Position numbers and translations under genes: made by a program
Origin: Streptacidiphilus carbonis
GTDB taxonomy: Bacteria; Actinomycetota; Actinomycetes; Streptomycetales; Streptomycetaceae
Direction of reading: 5' to 3'
NCBI RefSeq assembly: GCF_000787775.1
Contig: NZ_BBPM01000004.1
Location: 93,247-125,801, forward strand
DNA: 32,555 bases
The notes under the pieces: model-generated
Told to the model about the DNA's origin: nothing
What the model saw: the letters and a program-made list of their open reading frames with translations, nothing else
Database searches by the model: none
Shown: in pieces, positions 14,490 to 22,961 of the stretch
How positions within the stretch are numbered: position 1 is the first letter of the stretch
Layout of the letters: each line of letters begins with the position of its first letter

Positions 14490-16579
14490 GCGCTGCTGTC
14501 CTTGCTGTCGGTCGTCCCAGCGCCGCCCGGGCCCGGCTCCGTGCCCGCGGCGGTGCCCGCGCGCTTCTGCACACGGAGGAGGTCTCCACGACGGATCTGC
14601 CCGGGGGCGTTCCACTCCACCGGCTTGCGGCGGCGCTCGGAGGACTCCAGCTGCCAGGGTACCGAGGTCACCATCACACCCGGGGTGAACAGCAGCCGGG
14701 CCTTGAGCCGCAGCGCGCTCTGGTTGTGCAGCAGCTGCTCGTACCAGTGGCCGACCACGTACTCGGGGATGTAGACGGTGACCACCGCGCGCGGGCTGTC
14801 CTTGCGCAGCTTCCGGACGTAGTCAACCACCGGGCGGGTGACCTCGCGGTAGGGCGAGTGCAGCACCTTCAGCGGGATCTCGATCCCGCGCCGCTCCCAG
14901 TCCGCCTTCAGCGCCGCGGTGTCCGCCGGGTCCACGTCCACGGTGACCGCCTCCAGCGCGGAGGTGTGGGCGGAGCGTGCGAGCTTGGCATAGGCCAGCG
15001 CCCGCAGCGTCGGCTTGTGCAGCTTGGACACCAGCACCACCGAGTGCACCTTGGAGGGCAGCAGCTCCTCGTCGGGGCGCTCCTCGGCCGCGACCAGCTC
15101 GGCGGAGACCCGGTCGTAGTGCTTCCTGATGGCCTTCATCATCACGAAGAACACCACCATCAGCAGGCAGGACATCCAGGCGCCGGACATGAACTTGGTG
15201 CCCAGGACCACCACCAGCACACACGCGGTGCAGGCCAGCCCGATGCTGTTGATGACCCGGCTGCGCATCATCCGGCGGCGCACGGCCGGGTCGGTCTCGG
15301 TCTTCAGCAGCCGGGTCCAGTGCCGGATCATGCCGGTCTGGCTCATGTTGAAGGAGACGAAGACGCCGATGATGTAGAGCTGGATCAGCCGGTTGGGGTC
15401 GGCGCCGTAGCCGATGATGAAGACGATGGCGACACCGGCCAGCATGATGATGCCGTTGGAGAACGCCAGCCGGTCGCCGCGGGTGTGCAACTGCCGGGGC
15501 AGGTACCGGTCCTGGGCCAGGATCGAGCCCAGCACCGGGAAGCCGTTGAAGGCGGTGTTCGCGGCCAGCACCAGGATCAGCCCGGTGACGGCGGCGATGT
15601 AGTAGAAGCCCGGGGTGAAGTTGCTGAACACGGCCTGGCTGATCTGCGCCAGCGCGGTCTTCTGGTGGTAGTCGGCCGGCGCGCCGATCAGCTGGGAGGT
15701 GTTCTCGGACATCTTCAGCCCGGTCAGATTGCCCATCCAGATGATGCCGATCAGCATCACCACGGCGATGATCGCCATCATCAGCAGGGTGGTGGCGGCG
15801 TTCTTGCTCTTGGGCTTCTGGAAGGCCGGCACACCGTTGCTGATGGCCTCGACGCCGGTGAGCGCGGCACAGCCCGAGGAGAAGGTCTTCAGCAGCAGGA
15901 AGACCATGGCGAGCCCGGCCACGTTCTCGTGGCCGTGTTCCGGGACCAGGTTGAAGCTGTAGCTGGCGGCGTGCATCTGACTGCCCGCGATGAAGTGCCG
16001 GACGGCCGCGAAGGCCATCAGCCCCAGCACGCCGATCATGAAGCCGTAGGTCGGGATGGCGAAGGCGGTCCCCGACTCGCGGACGCCGCGCAGATTCATC
16101 CCCATCAGCAGCACGACCAGGGTGACCGAGATCGCCACCTCGTGGCCGTGCAGCGAGGGCACCGCCGACACCACGTTGGCGACACCCGAGGTGGTCGACA
16201 CCGCGACGGTCAGGACGTAGTCCACCATCAGCGCCGCGGCCACGGTCAGCCCCGCGTTGTCGCCCAGGTTCACCGTGGCGACCTCGTAGTCGCCGCCGCC
16301 GCTGGGATAGGCGTGCACGTTCTGCCGGTACGAGGCGACGACGACGAGCATCACCAGCGCCACCACCCCGCCGACCCACCAGGAGAAGTGGATGGTGGTG
16401 ATACCGGCGACGGCCAGCGCCAGGAAGATCTGCTCGGGGGCGTAGGCCACCGAGGAGAGCGCGTCGGACGCGAATACCGGCAGCGCGATCCGCTTCGGCA
16501 GCAGCGTCTCACCCAGCTTGTCGCTCTGGAGTGCGCGGCCGATCAGGATCCGCTTGGGTACGTCGGTGAGTTTGGACAC
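14486..16579 (-). CDS. APC-superfamily permease, KimA-like potassium transporter
   Basis: This 697-residue membrane protein has about 12 transmembrane segments in the first 460 residues. The hallmark first segment is LPVFASDALSSVAYAPEQIF, and HAYPSGGGDYEVA follows the second. A cytoplasmic C-terminal region of about 220 residues is partly universal-stress-like (KVHSVVLVSKLHKPTLRAL). Length, layout and the YPSGGGDYE motif match Bacillus KimA (YdaO), a high-affinity proton-potassium symporter controlled by c-di-AMP. An amino-acid substrate remains possible. The GTG start at 16579 lacks a nearby ribosome site. An AAGGAGG lies about 35 nt upstream but has no start codon at the right distance. It is divergent from two TrkA-type proteins, which supports a role in potassium homeostasis. 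Confidence 0.8.
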   Translation of the reverse strand: MSKLTDVPKRILIGRALQSDKLGETLLPKRIALPVFASDALSSVAYAPEQIFLALAVAGITTIHFSWWVGGVVALVMLVVVASYRQNVHAYPSGGGDYEVATVNLGDNAGLTVAAALMVDYVLTVAVSTTSGVANVVSAVPSLHGHEVAISVTLVVLLMGMNLRGVRESGTAFAIPTYGFMIGVLGLMAFAAVRHFIAGSQMHAASYSFNLVPEHGHENVAGLAMVFLLLKTFSSGCAALTGVEAISNGVPAFQKPKSKNAATTLLMMAIIAVVMLIGIIWMGNLTGLKMSENTSQLIGAPADYHQKTALAQISQAVFSNFTPGFYYIAAVTGLILVLAANTAFNGFPVLGSILAQDRYLPRQLHTRGDRLAFSNGIIMLAGVAIVFIIGYGADPNRLIQLYIIGVFVSFNMSQTGMIRHWTRLLKTETDPAVRRRMMRSRVINSIGLACTACVLVVVLGTKFMSGAWMSCLLMVVFFVMMKAIRKHYDRVSAELVAAEERPDEELLPSKVHSVVLVSKLHKPTLRALAYAKLARSAHTSALEAVTVDVDPADTAALKADWERRGIEIPLKVLHSPYREVTRPVVDYVRKLRKDSPRAVVTVYIPEYVVGHWYEQLLHNQSALRLKARLLFTPGVMVTSVPWQLESSERRRKPVEWNAPGQIRRGDLLRVQKRAGTAAGTEPGPGGAGTTDSKDSSA

Positions 16580-16900
16580 GACGAGGATCGTAGAGCCTGT
16601 CCTTGACGCCTCCTTAACGCCCCTCCGGAAATATGGGGACTGTCACTCGCCGCAGCCCCGAATGTTGCGGATTGGTATCGGGAAGGTGTGAGTTCACCCG
16701 TTCCGCTCCTACCCTCCCGGCCCGCGTCCGGCCACCGCTTCTCAGGCGGCTCCCAGATCCGGGGCCGCTCCGGGGTGTAACGACCCGGGTTGCGCGGGTA
16801 CTGCGGTTGTGTCATCGGCGCGCGAGGGTGCGACCCTGGTGCGGGCACCGGTTAAGAAGGTGTCAGGATCGAGCCGGGACATCACTCCGGAAGGACGGGC
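16580..16900. other. Divergent intergenic region between the permease and trkA genes
   Basis: These 321 bp hold no supportable gene. They must contain promoters for the permease operon (leftward) and the trkA pair (rightward), but I could not pick convincing hexamers. The trkA ribosome site GGAAGGA is at 16889-16895. I looked for the conserved blocks of a ydaO-type c-di-AMP riboswitch and did not find them. Confidence 0.6.
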
Positions 16901-17563
16901 GTGCACATCGTCATCATGGGCTGCGGCCGCGTGGGTTCGGCCCTCGCGCGCACCCTCGAGAAGCAGGGGCACTCGGTCGCCGTCGTCGACCAGGACCCCA
17001 CGGCGTTCCGCCGTCTCGGTTCCGGTTTCACCGGCCAGCGGGTCACCGGGGTCGGCTTCGACCAGGACACGCTCCGCGAAGCCGGTATCGAGCAGGCCGG
17101 GGCCTTCGCAGCGGTCAGCAGCGGGGACAACTCCAACATCATCGCCGCGCGGGTGGCCCGGGAGAACTTCGGCGTCGAGAACGTCGCGGCCCGGATCTAC
17201 GACCCGCGCCGCGCCGAGGTCTACCAGCGCCTGGGCATCTCCACGGTCGCCACGGTCCGCTGGACCGCCGACCAGATGCTGCGCCGGCTGCTGCCCAGCG
17301 GCTCCGAGCCCAACTGGCAGGACCCGAGCGGCGCCGTGCAGCTGGCCGAGGTCCCGGTGGCCTCCGGCTGGATCGGCCACCGTCTCAGCAAGCTGGAGCA
17401 GGCCGCTGAGGTGCGGGTCGCCTTCATCAGCCGGCTGGGGGTGGGCACCCTGCCCACCGCCGAGACGGTGCTGCAGGAGGGCGACCTCGTGCACATGATG
17501 ATGCGCACCGCAGATCTCGAGGCCGTCGAGGCCGTGTTCGCGAAGGGCCCGGAGGAGCACTGA
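16901..17563 (+). CDS. TrkA-type RCK potassium-uptake regulatory protein (first of pair)
   Basis: This 220-residue protein has an N-terminal Rossmann RCK_N domain (MHIVIMGCGRVGSALA, nucleotide loop GCGRVG at 7-12, acidic VVDQD at the end of strand 2) and a C-terminal RCK_C domain (about 135-215). Such proteins gate potassium transporters in response to NAD(H)/ATP/ADP, and RCK_C domains can bind c-di-AMP. It starts with GTG 16901 after the ribosome site GGAAGGA. Its stop overlaps the start of the second copy (TGATG), so the two are made together and may form a hetero-ring. No TrkH/KtrB membrane subunit is nearby; the divergent KimA-like permease is the closest potential partner. Confidence 0.92.
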   Translation: MHIVIMGCGRVGSALARTLEKQGHSVAVVDQDPTAFRRLGSGFTGQRVTGVGFDQDTLREAGIEQAGAFAAVSSGDNSNIIAARVARENFGVENVAARIYDPRRAEVYQRLGISTVATVRWTADQMLRRLLPSGSEPNWQDPSGAVQLAEVPVASGWIGHRLSKLEQAAEVRVAFISRLGVGTLPTAETVLQEGDLVHMMMRTADLEAVEAVFAKGPEEH

Positions 17564-18225
17564 TGCGGGTAGCCATTGCCGGGGCCGGTGCGGTGGGACG
17601 ATCCATCGCGGGCGAGCTGCTGGAGAACGGCCACGAGGTGCTGCTCGTGGACAAGAACCCCAAATCCATCTCGGTGGAGCGGGTGCCGCAGGCCGAGTGG
17701 CTGCTGGCGGACGCCTGCGAGATCACCGCGCTGGACGAGGCGGCGCTGCAGCGCTGCAACGTCGTCATCGCGGCGACCGGGGACGACAAGGTCAACCTGG
17801 TGGTCTCACTGCTGGCGAAGACCGAGTACGGCGTGCCGCGGGTGGTCGCCCGGGTGAACAACCCCAGGAACGAGTGGCTGTTCAACGAGGCCTGGGGGGT
17901 GGACGTGGCCGTCTCGACCCCGCGACTGATGTCGGCGCTGGTCGAGGAGGCGGTGAGCGTCGGCGACCTGGTCCGGCTGATGCGGTTCAGCCAGGGCGAC
18001 GCCAACCTGGTGGAGATCACCCTCTCGGCGACGTCCACGGCCGTGGGGCTGCGGGTGAGCGACGTGGAGTGGCCGCAGGACACCGCGCTGGTCACCATCA
18101 TCCGTGAGGGCCGTGTGCTCGTCCCCAGCGGGAGCGACAGCCTGGAGGGTGGGGACGAACTGCTGTTCGTCGCCACGGCGGAGCGGGAGCGGGAGTTGGA
18201 AGAACTGCTCGCCAAGGAGAGCTGA
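17563..18225 (+). CDS. TrkA-type RCK potassium-uptake regulatory protein (second of pair)
   Basis: This 220-residue paralogue has the same two-domain layout. The Rossmann loop is GAGAVG (7-12) in MRVAIAGAGAVGRSIAGELL, with LVDKNP after strand 2. The RCK_C domain covers about 135-212 (VEITLSATSTAVGLRVSD). It differs clearly in sequence from the first copy, so the pair is an old duplication with probable division of labour, not a recent repeat. The start codon overlaps the previous stop by one base. A large hairpin downstream separates it from the convergent DUF3159 gene. Confidence 0.93.
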   Translation: MRVAIAGAGAVGRSIAGELLENGHEVLLVDKNPKSISVERVPQAEWLLADACEITALDEAALQRCNVVIAATGDDKVNLVVSLLAKTEYGVPRVVARVNNPRNEWLFNEAWGVDVAVSTPRLMSALVEEAVSVGDLVRLMRFSQGDANLVEITLSATSTAVGLRVSDVEWPQDTALVTIIREGRVLVPSGSDSLEGGDELLFVATAERERELEELLAKES

Positions 18226-18242
18226 GGGTTCTTCACCACTCG

Positions 18243-18329
18243 GGGGCGCGGGGCTGCTGCTCCGGTCAGCGTGCACGACTGTGCGTGGCTGGTCGCGCAT
18301 GCTTTTGGGCAAGCACAGCCCCGCGCCCC
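18243..18329. terminator. Bidirectional hairpin between convergent trkA and DUF3159 genes
   Basis: GGGGCGCGGGGCTG (18243-18256) pairs perfectly with CAGCCCCGCGCCCC (18316-18329), giving a 14-bp stem. Its 59-nt loop contains a smaller hairpin, TGCTT...AAGCA at 18300-18315. It fills the 116-bp convergent gap and should stop transcription from both sides. Its C-rich arm and flank resemble the hairpin at 24393-24458. Confidence 0.75.
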
Positions 18330-18341
18330 TGACGTCTGCGG

Positions 18342-19073
18342 TCAGACGCGTTCGTGGTCGGGTTCTTCTGCTTTTTCTTCCTCTTCCACGGCGACCTTGA
18401 TGGGCGGCGGGGCCTTGGACAGGATGAGCCAGGAGAGGTAGATGGCGACCAGCCAGGGCGGGACGCCGAGGCCGATCTTGGCGACGCCGAGCCAGGTGAC
18501 GTTGCCGGCCCAGTAGAGCGGGAAGAGGATCGCCGCGCGGATGGCGAAGAGGGCGACCCAGACCCAGGTGGCCTTGGTGTAGGCGGAGAGGCGGCCGGGG
18601 TTCCGGGTGCGCCAGGTCATGTTCTCGCCGAGGATCGGGCCGAGCATCACGCCGAGCAGCGGCCAGCGGACCAGCGCCGAGACGGCGTAGAGCACGCCCA
18701 GCAGCACGCCGTAGATCATCGACGGCAGGTAGAAGTCCTGGGCCTTGCCCGACTTCATGGCGATGAACGCGCCGATGGCCACGCCGAGCACTCCGCCGAA
18801 GGCGTGCTTCAGCGTCTCCCGGCGGACCAGGCGGACCAGGGCCAGCAGCACGGTCACGCCGACGGCGGACCAGGCGGACAGGCCCAGGTTCTTGGTGATC
18901 GTGTACAGCAGGACGAAGACGAAACCGGGCACGGTCATGTCGACCATTCCCCGGACGCCGCCGAACGCGTCGATCAGCGAGGTGTCGACCTCGGGCTTCG
19001 AGGCGTCCTGCCCGGCGGCGTCCTGTTGGGCGGCGTCCTGTTGGGCAGGGCCCGACTTGTGACGGGGACTCAC
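18342..19073 (-). CDS. DUF3159 family membrane protein
   Basis: This 243-residue protein has five to six transmembrane segments (about 45-90 as a pair, 95-112, 118-140, 165-190, 200-222) between a polar Gln/Asp-rich N-terminus and an acidic C-terminus (EEEEKAEEPDHERV). I recognise it as the actinobacterial DUF3159 family by IDAFGGVRGMVDMTVPGF and GPILGENMTWRTRNPGR. Function unknown. The start is GTG 19073, 6 bp after the OB-fold gene stop, so the two are probably co-transcribed, an arrangement conserved in streptomycetes as far as I recall. The N-terminus contains a QQDAA repeat from a 15-bp DNA repeat. Confidence 0.88.
   Translation of the reverse strand: MSPRHKSGPAQQDAAQQDAAGQDASKPEVDTSLIDAFGGVRGMVDMTVPGFVFVLLYTITKNLGLSAWSAVGVTVLLALVRLVRRETLKHAFGGVLGVAIGAFIAMKSGKAQDFYLPSMIYGVLLGVLYAVSALVRWPLLGVMLGPILGENMTWRTRNPGRLSAYTKATWVWVALFAIRAAILFPLYWAGNVTWLGVAKIGLGVPPWLVAIYLSWLILSKAPPPIKVAVEEEEKAEEPDHERV
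19003..19047. repeat. 15-bp in-frame tandem repeat, three units
   Basis: Three units related to GCGTCCTGTTGGGCG lie at 19003-19017, 19018-19032 and 19033-19047. They encode about QDAA-Q-type repeats in the disordered N-terminus of the DUF3159 protein. The units differ slightly and each adds five residues. Confidence 0.8.
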
Positions 19074-19079
19074 GCGGTA

Positions 19080-19478
19080 CTACTCCGATCCGACAGGGCG
19101 CAGCTCGTACCGCGGGTTGAAGAGCACCCGTCGGCCTCGCGCATGGCTGATCCGGCCGTGGGCCACCAGGCGGCGGCCGGGCTCTATCCCGGCGATGGAG
19201 CGACGGCCCAGCCAGACCACGTCCAGGGCGTCGGTTCCGTCGAAGAGCTCCGCCTCCAGCGCGGGGACGCCGGCCCGGGGGCGCAGGGTCACGGCCCGGA
19301 GCGTGCCGGTCACCGTCACCTGCTGCCGGTCCTGGCAGGAGGCGATGGGCATGCAGCCGGCCTCCTCGGCGTCGTGGCGCAGTTCCTCGGCCTGGAGCTC
19401 CTCGGTGCTCGCAGCCAGGCGGTTGAGCATCCGGCGCAGACGCCCCTGCTGCCGGTCGGTTCGGATGTCACCACTCAT
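19080..19478 (-). CDS. OB-fold nucleic-acid-binding protein
   Basis: This 132-residue protein is dominated by an OB-fold of the tRNA-anticodon type: VTVTGTLRAVTLRP, ALEAELFDGTDALDVVWLGRR and RRLVAHGRISHARGRRVLFNPRYEL cover the five expected strands. Similar small OB-fold proteins are conserved next to DUF3159 in streptomycetes. Binding to RNA or single-stranded DNA is inferred from the fold. The start is ATG 19478; there is no clear ribosome site. A TACTCT hexamer ends 6 nt before it, with TTGCCT 15 bp further up, so a leaderless promoter just after kdpE is plausible. Confidence 0.85.
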   Translation of the reverse strand: MSGDIRTDRQQGRLRRMLNRLAASTEELQAEELRHDAEEAGCMPIASCQDRQQVTVTGTLRAVTLRPRAGVPALEAELFDGTDALDVVWLGRRSIAGIEPGRRLVAHGRISHARGRRVLFNPRYELRPVGSE

Positions 19479-19484
19479 AGCCGA

Positions 19485-19511
19485 AGAGTACCGCTCCGTA
19501 CCGACAGGCAA
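19485..19511 (-). promoter_or_regulatory. Possible leaderless promoter of the OB-fold/DUF3159 operon
   Basis: On the minus strand TTGCCT (19511-19506) and TACTCT (19490-19485) are spaced by 15 bp, and the -10 ends 6 nt before the ATG. This would give the operon its own promoter rather than readthrough from kdpDE. The short spacer makes it tentative. Confidence 0.35.
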
Positions 19512-19513
19512 CC

Positions 19514-20206
19514 CTACTGCTCGAAGCGATAGCCCATCCCCGGCTCGGTGATGAAGTGCCGCGGGTGCGCGGGGTCCGCCTCCAGCTTGCGGCGCAGCTG
19601 CGCCATGTAGACCCGCAGGTAGTTGGTCTCGGTGCCGTAGGCCGGGCCCCAGACCTCCTGGAGCAGCTGCTTCTGGCTGACCAGCCGCCCGGCGTTGCGC
19701 ACCAGGACCTCCAGCAGGTGCCACTCGGTGGGCGTCAGCCGGACGTCGGCGCCTTCGCGCTGGACCCGTTTGGCGATCAGGTCGACGGTGAAGGACGCGG
19801 TGCTGACCACGGCCTCCTCGGGGTCGGTTCCGACCGGCGCGGCGCGGCGCACCGCGGCGCGCAGCCGGGCCAGCAGCTCGTCCATGCCGAAGGGCTTGGT
19901 GACGTAGTCGTCGGCTCCGGCGTCCAGGGCCTCGACCTTCTCGTCGGAGGCGTGCCGGGCCGAGAGCACGATCACCGGGGTCTTGGTCCAGCCGCGCAGT
20001 CCGCGGATCACCTGGGTGCCGTCCATGTCCGGCAGCCCCAGGTCCAGCAGCACCACGTCGGGGTGACGGGCCGCCGCCAGCTCCAGGGCCGAGGCCCCGT
20101 CGTGGGCGGCGTCGACCTCGTAGCCGCGCGCCCTGAGGTTGATCACCAGCGCGCGGACGATCTGCGGCTCGTCGTCGACCACCAGGACCCTGGTGCCACC
20201 TGTCAT
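19514..20206 (-). CDS. kdpE: KdpE response regulator
   Basis: This 230-residue OmpR/PhoB-family regulator has acidic residues D11-D12, phosphoacceptor D55 (VVLLDLGLPDMDG), S82 and K104 (DYVTKPF), followed by a winged helix (about 130-228) with LTPTEWHLLEVLVRNAGRLV, YLRVYMAQLRRKLE and the C-terminal hairpin PGMGYRF. The pairing with a kdpD gene and the sequence itself identify KdpE, which normally activates the kdpFABC potassium pump under potassium limitation. The ATG at 20206 overlaps the kdpD stop by 4 bp. No kdpFABC is in this window, so the regulator acts at a distance. Confidence 0.93.
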   Translation of the reverse strand: MTGGTRVLVVDDEPQIVRALVINLRARGYEVDAAHDGASALELAAARHPDVVLLDLGLPDMDGTQVIRGLRGWTKTPVIVLSARHASDEKVEALDAGADDYVTKPFGMDELLARLRAAVRRAAPVGTDPEEAVVSTASFTVDLIAKRVQREGADVRLTPTEWHLLEVLVRNAGRLVSQKQLLQEVWGPAYGTETNYLRVYMAQLRRKLEADPAHPRHFITEPGMGYRFEQ

Positions 20207-22761
20207 TCCGGGCTGCCTTTCCCCTGCTGCGTCTGCTGCGTCATCTGGTCCGACTGATCGGTACGAAGGGTGAACACCATGGTGAGGCCGCCGCCCGGGG
20301 TGTCCTCGGCGGTGAGGCTGCCGCCCATCGCCTCGACGAAGCCCCGGGCCACGGCGAGGCCCAGGCCGACCCCGGCGCCCCTGGGGGCGTCCCCGTAGCG
20401 CTGGAACGGCTCGAAGACCTTCTCCTTGGCCTCGTCGGGGATCCCGGGGCCGTGGTCGGCGACCCGCACCTCCAGCCGGTCCGGCTCGCCGGCCAGCCGC
20501 AGCACGCTGCCGGAGAGAAGGACCCCGCTGTCCGGGCCCCGGCCCTCGCCCTGGTACTTCACGGCGTTCTCGACCACATTGGCCAGGGCGCGTTCCAGCA
20601 GCCCTGGGTCGCCCTCCACCATCGGCAGGTCCTCGGGGACGTCGAGCCGCACGGCGCCGTCCGGGACGCCGCGCAGGGCCATCGGGACGACCTCGTCCAG
20701 GTCGAACTCGCGGAGCAGCGGGACCACCGAGCCGGTCTGCAGCCTGCTCATGTCCAGCAGGTTGCCGATCAGGTGGTCCAGCCGGTCGGCGCCCTCCTCG
20801 ATGCCGGCCAGGAATTCGGCCTCGTCCTCGGGGCTCCACCGGACGTCCTCGGCGCGCAGCGAGGAGACCGAGGCCTTGATGCCGGCCAGCGGCGTCCTCA
20901 GGTCGTGCGAGACGGCGGCCAGCAGCGCGGTGCGGATCCGGTTGCCCTCGGCCAGCCGGCGGGCCTCGGCGGCCTGTTCGCTCAGCCTGCGGCGGTCCAG
21001 CACCACGGCCGCCTGGGCGGCGAAGGCGCCCAGCACCCGGCGGTCCCCCGCCGGGAGCACCCGCCCGGACAGCGCCAGCGCCAGCCGCTCGCCGACCGGG
21101 ACGTCCACGTCGGCGTCCTCGGGACGGCCCACCGGTGCCGGGCCCACCGATCCCGCGCAGGTCCACGGGCCGAAGTCGTCGGCCCGCTCCAGCAGCGCGA
21201 CCGACTCCATCTGGAAGGTCTCCTTGACCCGCTCCAGCAGCGCGGGCAGCGCCTTCTCCCCGCTCAGCACGCTGCCGGCGAGGAAGCTCAGGGTCTCCGC
21301 CTCGGCGCGGCTGCGGGCCGCCTCGGCGGTGCGGGAGGCGGCCAGGTCCACCACGTAGGCGACCGACAGCGCCACCGCCAGGAAGACCGCGATGGCGACG
21401 ATGTTCTGCGGATCAGCGACGGTGAAGGTGTGCAGCGGCGGCGTGAAGTACCAGTTGATCAGCAGCGAGCCGACCACCGCCGACGCCAGCGCCGGGAACA
21501 GGCCGCCGGTCAGCGCGGCGGCCACGGTGAGGCCCAGGTAGAGCAGCATGTCGGTGCTGCCGGAGCGGGTGCTGCCGAGGATCCAGGTCAGCAGCAGCGG
21601 GCCGCCCACCCCGAGCACCCAGCCGACGGCGGTCCGGGTCGGCCCCAGCCGGGCGATCCGCCGGATCGGCCGCACCCGGCCGCGGGCGACGTGCTCATGG
21701 GTGACGATGTGCACGTCCACGTCGCCGGCCTCACGGGCCACGGTCGCGCCGACTCCGGGGCCCAGCACCCACTGCCAGGTCTTGCGCCTGCTGCTGCCCA
21801 GCACGATCTGGGTGGCGTTGACTCCCCGGGCGAAGTCCAGCAGCGCCTCGGCGGCGTTGTCGCCCAGCACCGAGTGGAAGCTGCCGCCGAGGTCCTCGAC
21901 CAGGGCCCGCTGCAGCGTCAGCTCCCGCGGCGAGGCGCCGGTGAGACCGTCGCTCCTGGCCACGTACACGGCCAGGATCTCGCTGCCCGAGCCCTTGGCG
22001 GCGATCCGGGCGGCCCGGCGGATCAGGGTCCGCCCCTCGGGGCCGCCGGTGAGGCCGACCACGATCCGCTCGCGGGCCTGCCAGGTGTCGCTGATCCGGT
22101 TCTCGGCCCGGTAGCGCTGCAGGTACTCGTCGACCCGGTCGGCGGTCCACAGCAGCGCCAGCTCCCTGAGCGCGGTCAGGTTCCCCGGCCTGAAGTAGTT
22201 GGAGAGCGCCGCGTCGACCATCGTAGGGGCGTAGACGTTGCCGTGCGCCAGTCGGCGGCGCAGCGCCTCGGGGGCCATGTCGACCAGCTCGATCTGCTCG
22301 GCCCGGCGCACCACCTCGTCCGGCACCGTCTCCTGCTGGCGCACCCCGGTGATGCCCGCGACGACGTCCGCGAGCGACTCCAGGTGCTGGATGTTGACCG
22401 TGGAGATGACGTCGATGCCCGCGTCCAGCAGCTCCTGGACGTCCTGCCAGCGCTTCGCGTTGCGGCAGCCGGGGACGTTGGTGTGGGCCAGTTCGTCCAC
22501 CAGGGCGACGGCGGGGCGGCGGGCCAGCACGGCGTCCACGTCCATCTCGGAGAAGGCGGCGCCCCGGTACTCCATGGACCGGCGCGGCACCAGCTCCAGC
22601 CCGGCGACCTGCTCGCTGGTGTGCGAGCGGCCGTGGTCCTCGACGAAGCCCACCACCACGTCGGTGCCCCGTGCCAGGCGCCGGTGCGCCTCGCCCAGCA
22701 TGGCGCAGGTCTTGCCCACTCCGGGGGCCGCCCCCAGATAGATCCGCAGCCTGCCGCGCAT
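20203..22761 (-). CDS. kdpD: KdpD sensor histidine kinase
   Basis: This 852-residue membrane kinase has the full KdpD order. The N-terminal KdpD domain has Walker-A-like GAAPGVGKT (10-18) and the conserved ALVDELAHTNVPGCRNAKRWQ region. A universal-stress-like domain (about 230-350) and a DUF4118 block of four transmembrane helices (about 385-480) follow, then a GAF-like region, the phosphoacceptor SHDLRTPLAG (His about 619), and an ATPase domain with NVVENAVKY, ADHGPGIP and GVGLGLAVARG. In E. coli KdpD responds to low intracellular K+ and osmotic stress. The start at ATG 22761 follows GAGGACAGGT. The gene is divergent from an amidase gene and 4-bp coupled to kdpE. Confidence 0.95.
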   Translation of the reverse strand: MRGRLRIYLGAAPGVGKTCAMLGEAHRRLARGTDVVVGFVEDHGRSHTSEQVAGLELVPRRSMEYRGAAFSEMDVDAVLARRPAVALVDELAHTNVPGCRNAKRWQDVQELLDAGIDVISTVNIQHLESLADVVAGITGVRQQETVPDEVVRRAEQIELVDMAPEALRRRLAHGNVYAPTMVDAALSNYFRPGNLTALRELALLWTADRVDEYLQRYRAENRISDTWQARERIVVGLTGGPEGRTLIRRAARIAAKGSGSEILAVYVARSDGLTGASPRELTLQRALVEDLGGSFHSVLGDNAAEALLDFARGVNATQIVLGSSRRKTWQWVLGPGVGATVAREAGDVDVHIVTHEHVARGRVRPIRRIARLGPTRTAVGWVLGVGGPLLLTWILGSTRSGSTDMLLYLGLTVAAALTGGLFPALASAVVGSLLINWYFTPPLHTFTVADPQNIVAIAVFLAVALSVAYVVDLAASRTAEAARSRAEAETLSFLAGSVLSGEKALPALLERVKETFQMESVALLERADDFGPWTCAGSVGPAPVGRPEDADVDVPVGERLALALSGRVLPAGDRRVLGAFAAQAAVVLDRRRLSEQAAEARRLAEGNRIRTALLAAVSHDLRTPLAGIKASVSSLRAEDVRWSPEDEAEFLAGIEEGADRLDHLIGNLLDMSRLQTGSVVPLLREFDLDEVVPMALRGVPDGAVRLDVPEDLPMVEGDPGLLERALANVVENAVKYQGEGRGPDSGVLLSGSVLRLAGEPDRLEVRVADHGPGIPDEAKEKVFEPFQRYGDAPRGAGVGLGLAVARGFVEAMGGSLTAEDTPGGGLTMVFTLRTDQSDQMTQQTQQGKGSPE

Positions 22762-22961
22762 ACCTGTCCTCTGACTTGTGCCTGACCCGTTGAGCGTACG
22801 TGAGCAGTGGGCCCGTTCCCCTGCTCAGCGCAGTCTGAAAGCTGCTTTAGCGACATCTTGACGAGTCCCCCCGGGACTGTTCGGAGCCACCGGCCGGTGC
22901 GAGGATCGGCACGCAGAGGCCGCGCCACGACCGGACGCGGCACCGTCCGAGGGGAACCGCA

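Noticed and set aside
14483-16606. A 707-codon plus-strand frame opposite the KimA-like permease
   Set aside because: It is a high-G+C shadow rich in Gly, His, Val and Arg with no domain; the minus strand encodes an unmistakable membrane transporter.
16580-16900. A ydaO-type c-di-AMP riboswitch before the KimA-like gene
   Set aside because: The conserved sequence blocks of that riboswitch class are not present in either orientation as far as I can read.
20452-22785. A 777-codon plus-strand frame opposite kdpD
   Set aside because: It is low-complexity shadow coding opposite a gene with all KdpD domains.
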